Notes under the pieces: model-generated | Database searches by the model: none | What the model was told of the DNA's origin: nothing | The model's input: only the letters and a program-made list of their open reading frames with translations | Position numbers and translations under genes: made by a program | Source: Thermoproteota archaeon | GTDB taxonomy: Archaea; Thermoproteota; EX4484-205; JAAOZP01 | Assembly (NCBI GenBank): GCA_025059435.1 | Contig: JANXDK010000024.1 | Span: forward strand, 1 to 7,215 | Direction of reading: 5' to 3' | Length of the DNA stretch: 7,215 nt | Shown: positions 6,385 through 7,215 of the stretch, in pieces | Position numbering within the stretch: the first letter of the stretch is position 1 | How the letters are laid out: each line of letters starts with the position of its first letter

Positions 6385-6398
6385 GATAAGGTTAAATC
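6385..6398 (+). promoter_or_regulatory. Possible metG promoter (BRE/TATA-like)
   Basis: GATAAG followed by GTTAAATC resembles the BRE/TATA pairs of the neighbouring genes. Its centre is about 26 bases before GTG 6421, the same distance as the three leaderless genes here. It is weaker than the others, and it would lie inside the coding region if ATG 6361 is the true start. Confidence 0.3.
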
Positions 6399-6420
6399 AT
6401 CTAGAGAAATAGGGTTTCAA

Positions 6421-7215
6421 GTGGGTTTGAAGCAGGAGAAATTCTACATAACGACAGCAATCGACTACGTTAATGCTTATCCTCACTTAGGACACTTGTA
6501 CGAGAAGGTTTGTGCAGATATTATAGCGAGATGGAATAGACTTATCGGTAGGGATGTGTTTTTCCTAACTGGAACAGATGAGAACGCTGCTAAGAACGAG
6601 AGGGCAGCTAAGGAAGCAGGTTTAGAGGTTAAGGAGTTTATAGACAGGAATGCTAAGAGATTCCAAGAACTATGCAAAGCCTTCAACATTTCTAACGACG
6701 ACTTTATAAGGACGACTGAGGAGAGACACAGGAAAGTGTCTCAACTAATATTCACGAAAATGTTTGAAAACGGAGACATATATAAGAGCAGTTACAGTGG
6801 CTTATACTGCTACGGCTGCGAGGAGTACAAGACTGAGAAAGACCTTGCCGATGGCAAGTGTCCCGAGCATGGTACTGAGCCAGAGCATATTGAGGAGGAG
6901 TGCTACTTCTTCAGGCTGAGCAAGTATGAGAAGCCTGTGCTGGAGCTCATCGAGAGAAACCAGTTCATCATACCTGAAAAGAGGAAACAGGAGATCGTAG
7001 CAAGAATAAAAGCCGAGGGTCTTAAAGACCTGGCTGTAAGCAGGTCTCGCATAAGCTGGGGTGTCAACGTCCCCTTCGACCCCAAGCACAAGATATACGT
7101 CTGGGTCGACGCGCTGGTAAACTATGTTTCAGCCCTAGGCTACCCGGATGGGGAGAAATACAGGAAGTACTGGCCGGCAGACGTTCATCTCATCGGTAAA
7201 GGCATAAACTGGTTC
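6421..7215 (+). CDS. metG: Methionyl-tRNA synthetase, N-terminal part (truncated by window edge)
   Basis: This class I synthetase charges elongator and initiator tRNA-Met in the cytoplasm. At least 265 codons lie in the window; the KMSKS loop and anticodon-binding domain are outside. FYITTAIDYVNAYPHLGH carries the HIGH signature as HLGH (residues 22-25 from the GTG), and DVFFLTGTDE follows. The connective-peptide zinc knuckle is C130, C133, C147, H150 (YCYGCEEY and CPEH), the single-knuckle CCCH arrangement of Thermus-like bacterial MetRS. Farther on come AVSRSRISWGVNVP, KIYVWVDALVNY and the edge motif VHLIGKGINWF, where most bacterial enzymes read GKDIIRF. GTG 6421 gives the canonical N-terminus and has a TATA-like element 26 bases upstream. 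ATG 6361, in frame and with GGTG five bases before it, would add 20 residues without recognisable family sequence. GC content rises sharply after about 6840. The gene follows the glycosylase on the same strand after a 139-base gap. Confidence 0.9.
   Translation, partial: MGLKQEKFYITTAIDYVNAYPHLGHLYEKVCADIIARWNRLIGRDVFFLTGTDENAAKNERAAKEAGLEVKEFIDRNAKRFQELCKAFNISNDDFIRTTEERHRKVSQLIFTKMFENGDIYKSSYSGLYCYGCEEYKTEKDLADGKCPEHGTEPEHIEEECYFFRLSKYEKPVLELIERNQFIIPEKRKQEIVARIKAEGLKDLAVSRSRISWGVNVPFDPKHKIYVWVDALVNYVSALGYPDGEKYRKYWPADVHLIGKGINWF

Noticed and set aside
6483..7091. Minus-strand ORFs of 68, 95 and 62 codons
   Set aside because: They are antisense to metG, which has clear motifs through this whole region.

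Overview
The window looks like a thermophilic or otherwise deep-branching archaeon, probably in the TACK (Crenarchaeota-related) group. Genes are preceded by A/T-rich TATA boxes with purine-rich BRE-like bases upstream. In several cases the TATA centre lies only 25-26 bases from the ATG, which implies leaderless mRNA. Arginine is mostly AGA/AGG, and the valyl-tRNA synthetase is of the archaeal type. The exact lineage cannot be read from this much sequence.

Layout: (1) 1-1064, minus strand, the N-terminal 354 codons of valyl-tRNA synthetase (valS), cut by the left edge. (2) 1192-3387, plus strand, a CopB-type (CPH) copper P1B-ATPase with a His-rich N-terminus and an unusual C-terminal YHS domain. 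(3) 3394-3939, minus strand, an FMN nitroreductase-family protein, convergent with the ATPase with a 6-base gap. (4) 4052-4609, plus strand, a complete rubrerythrin (diiron plus rubredoxin), divergent from the nitroreductase. (5) 4680-5420, plus strand, a ZIP metal transporter of the GufA/BbZIP type. (6) 5508-6281, plus strand, an Fpg/Nei-family DNA glycosylase whose catalytic N-terminal residue is valine. (7) From 6421 (or 6361) to the right edge, plus strand, methionyl-tRNA synthetase (metG) of the bacterial zinc-knuckle type, truncated. There is no gene-free stretch longer than 300 bases, and no tRNA, rRNA, CRISPR array, insertion sequence or prophage sign was found.

Between the two housekeeping synthetases sit five genes, each with its own recognisable promoter. 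They share a metal and oxidative-stress theme: copper efflux, a flavin reductase, peroxide removal by rubrerythrin, uptake of a divalent metal (Zn/Fe/Mn class), and repair of oxidised bases. That they work together is an inference from content and position, since they are not one operon. The points most worth following are the NEIL3-like Val2 in an archaeal Fpg/Nei protein, the C-terminal YHS fusion and altered HP motif of the copper ATPase, and the bacterial-type metG with an abrupt internal rise in GC content.
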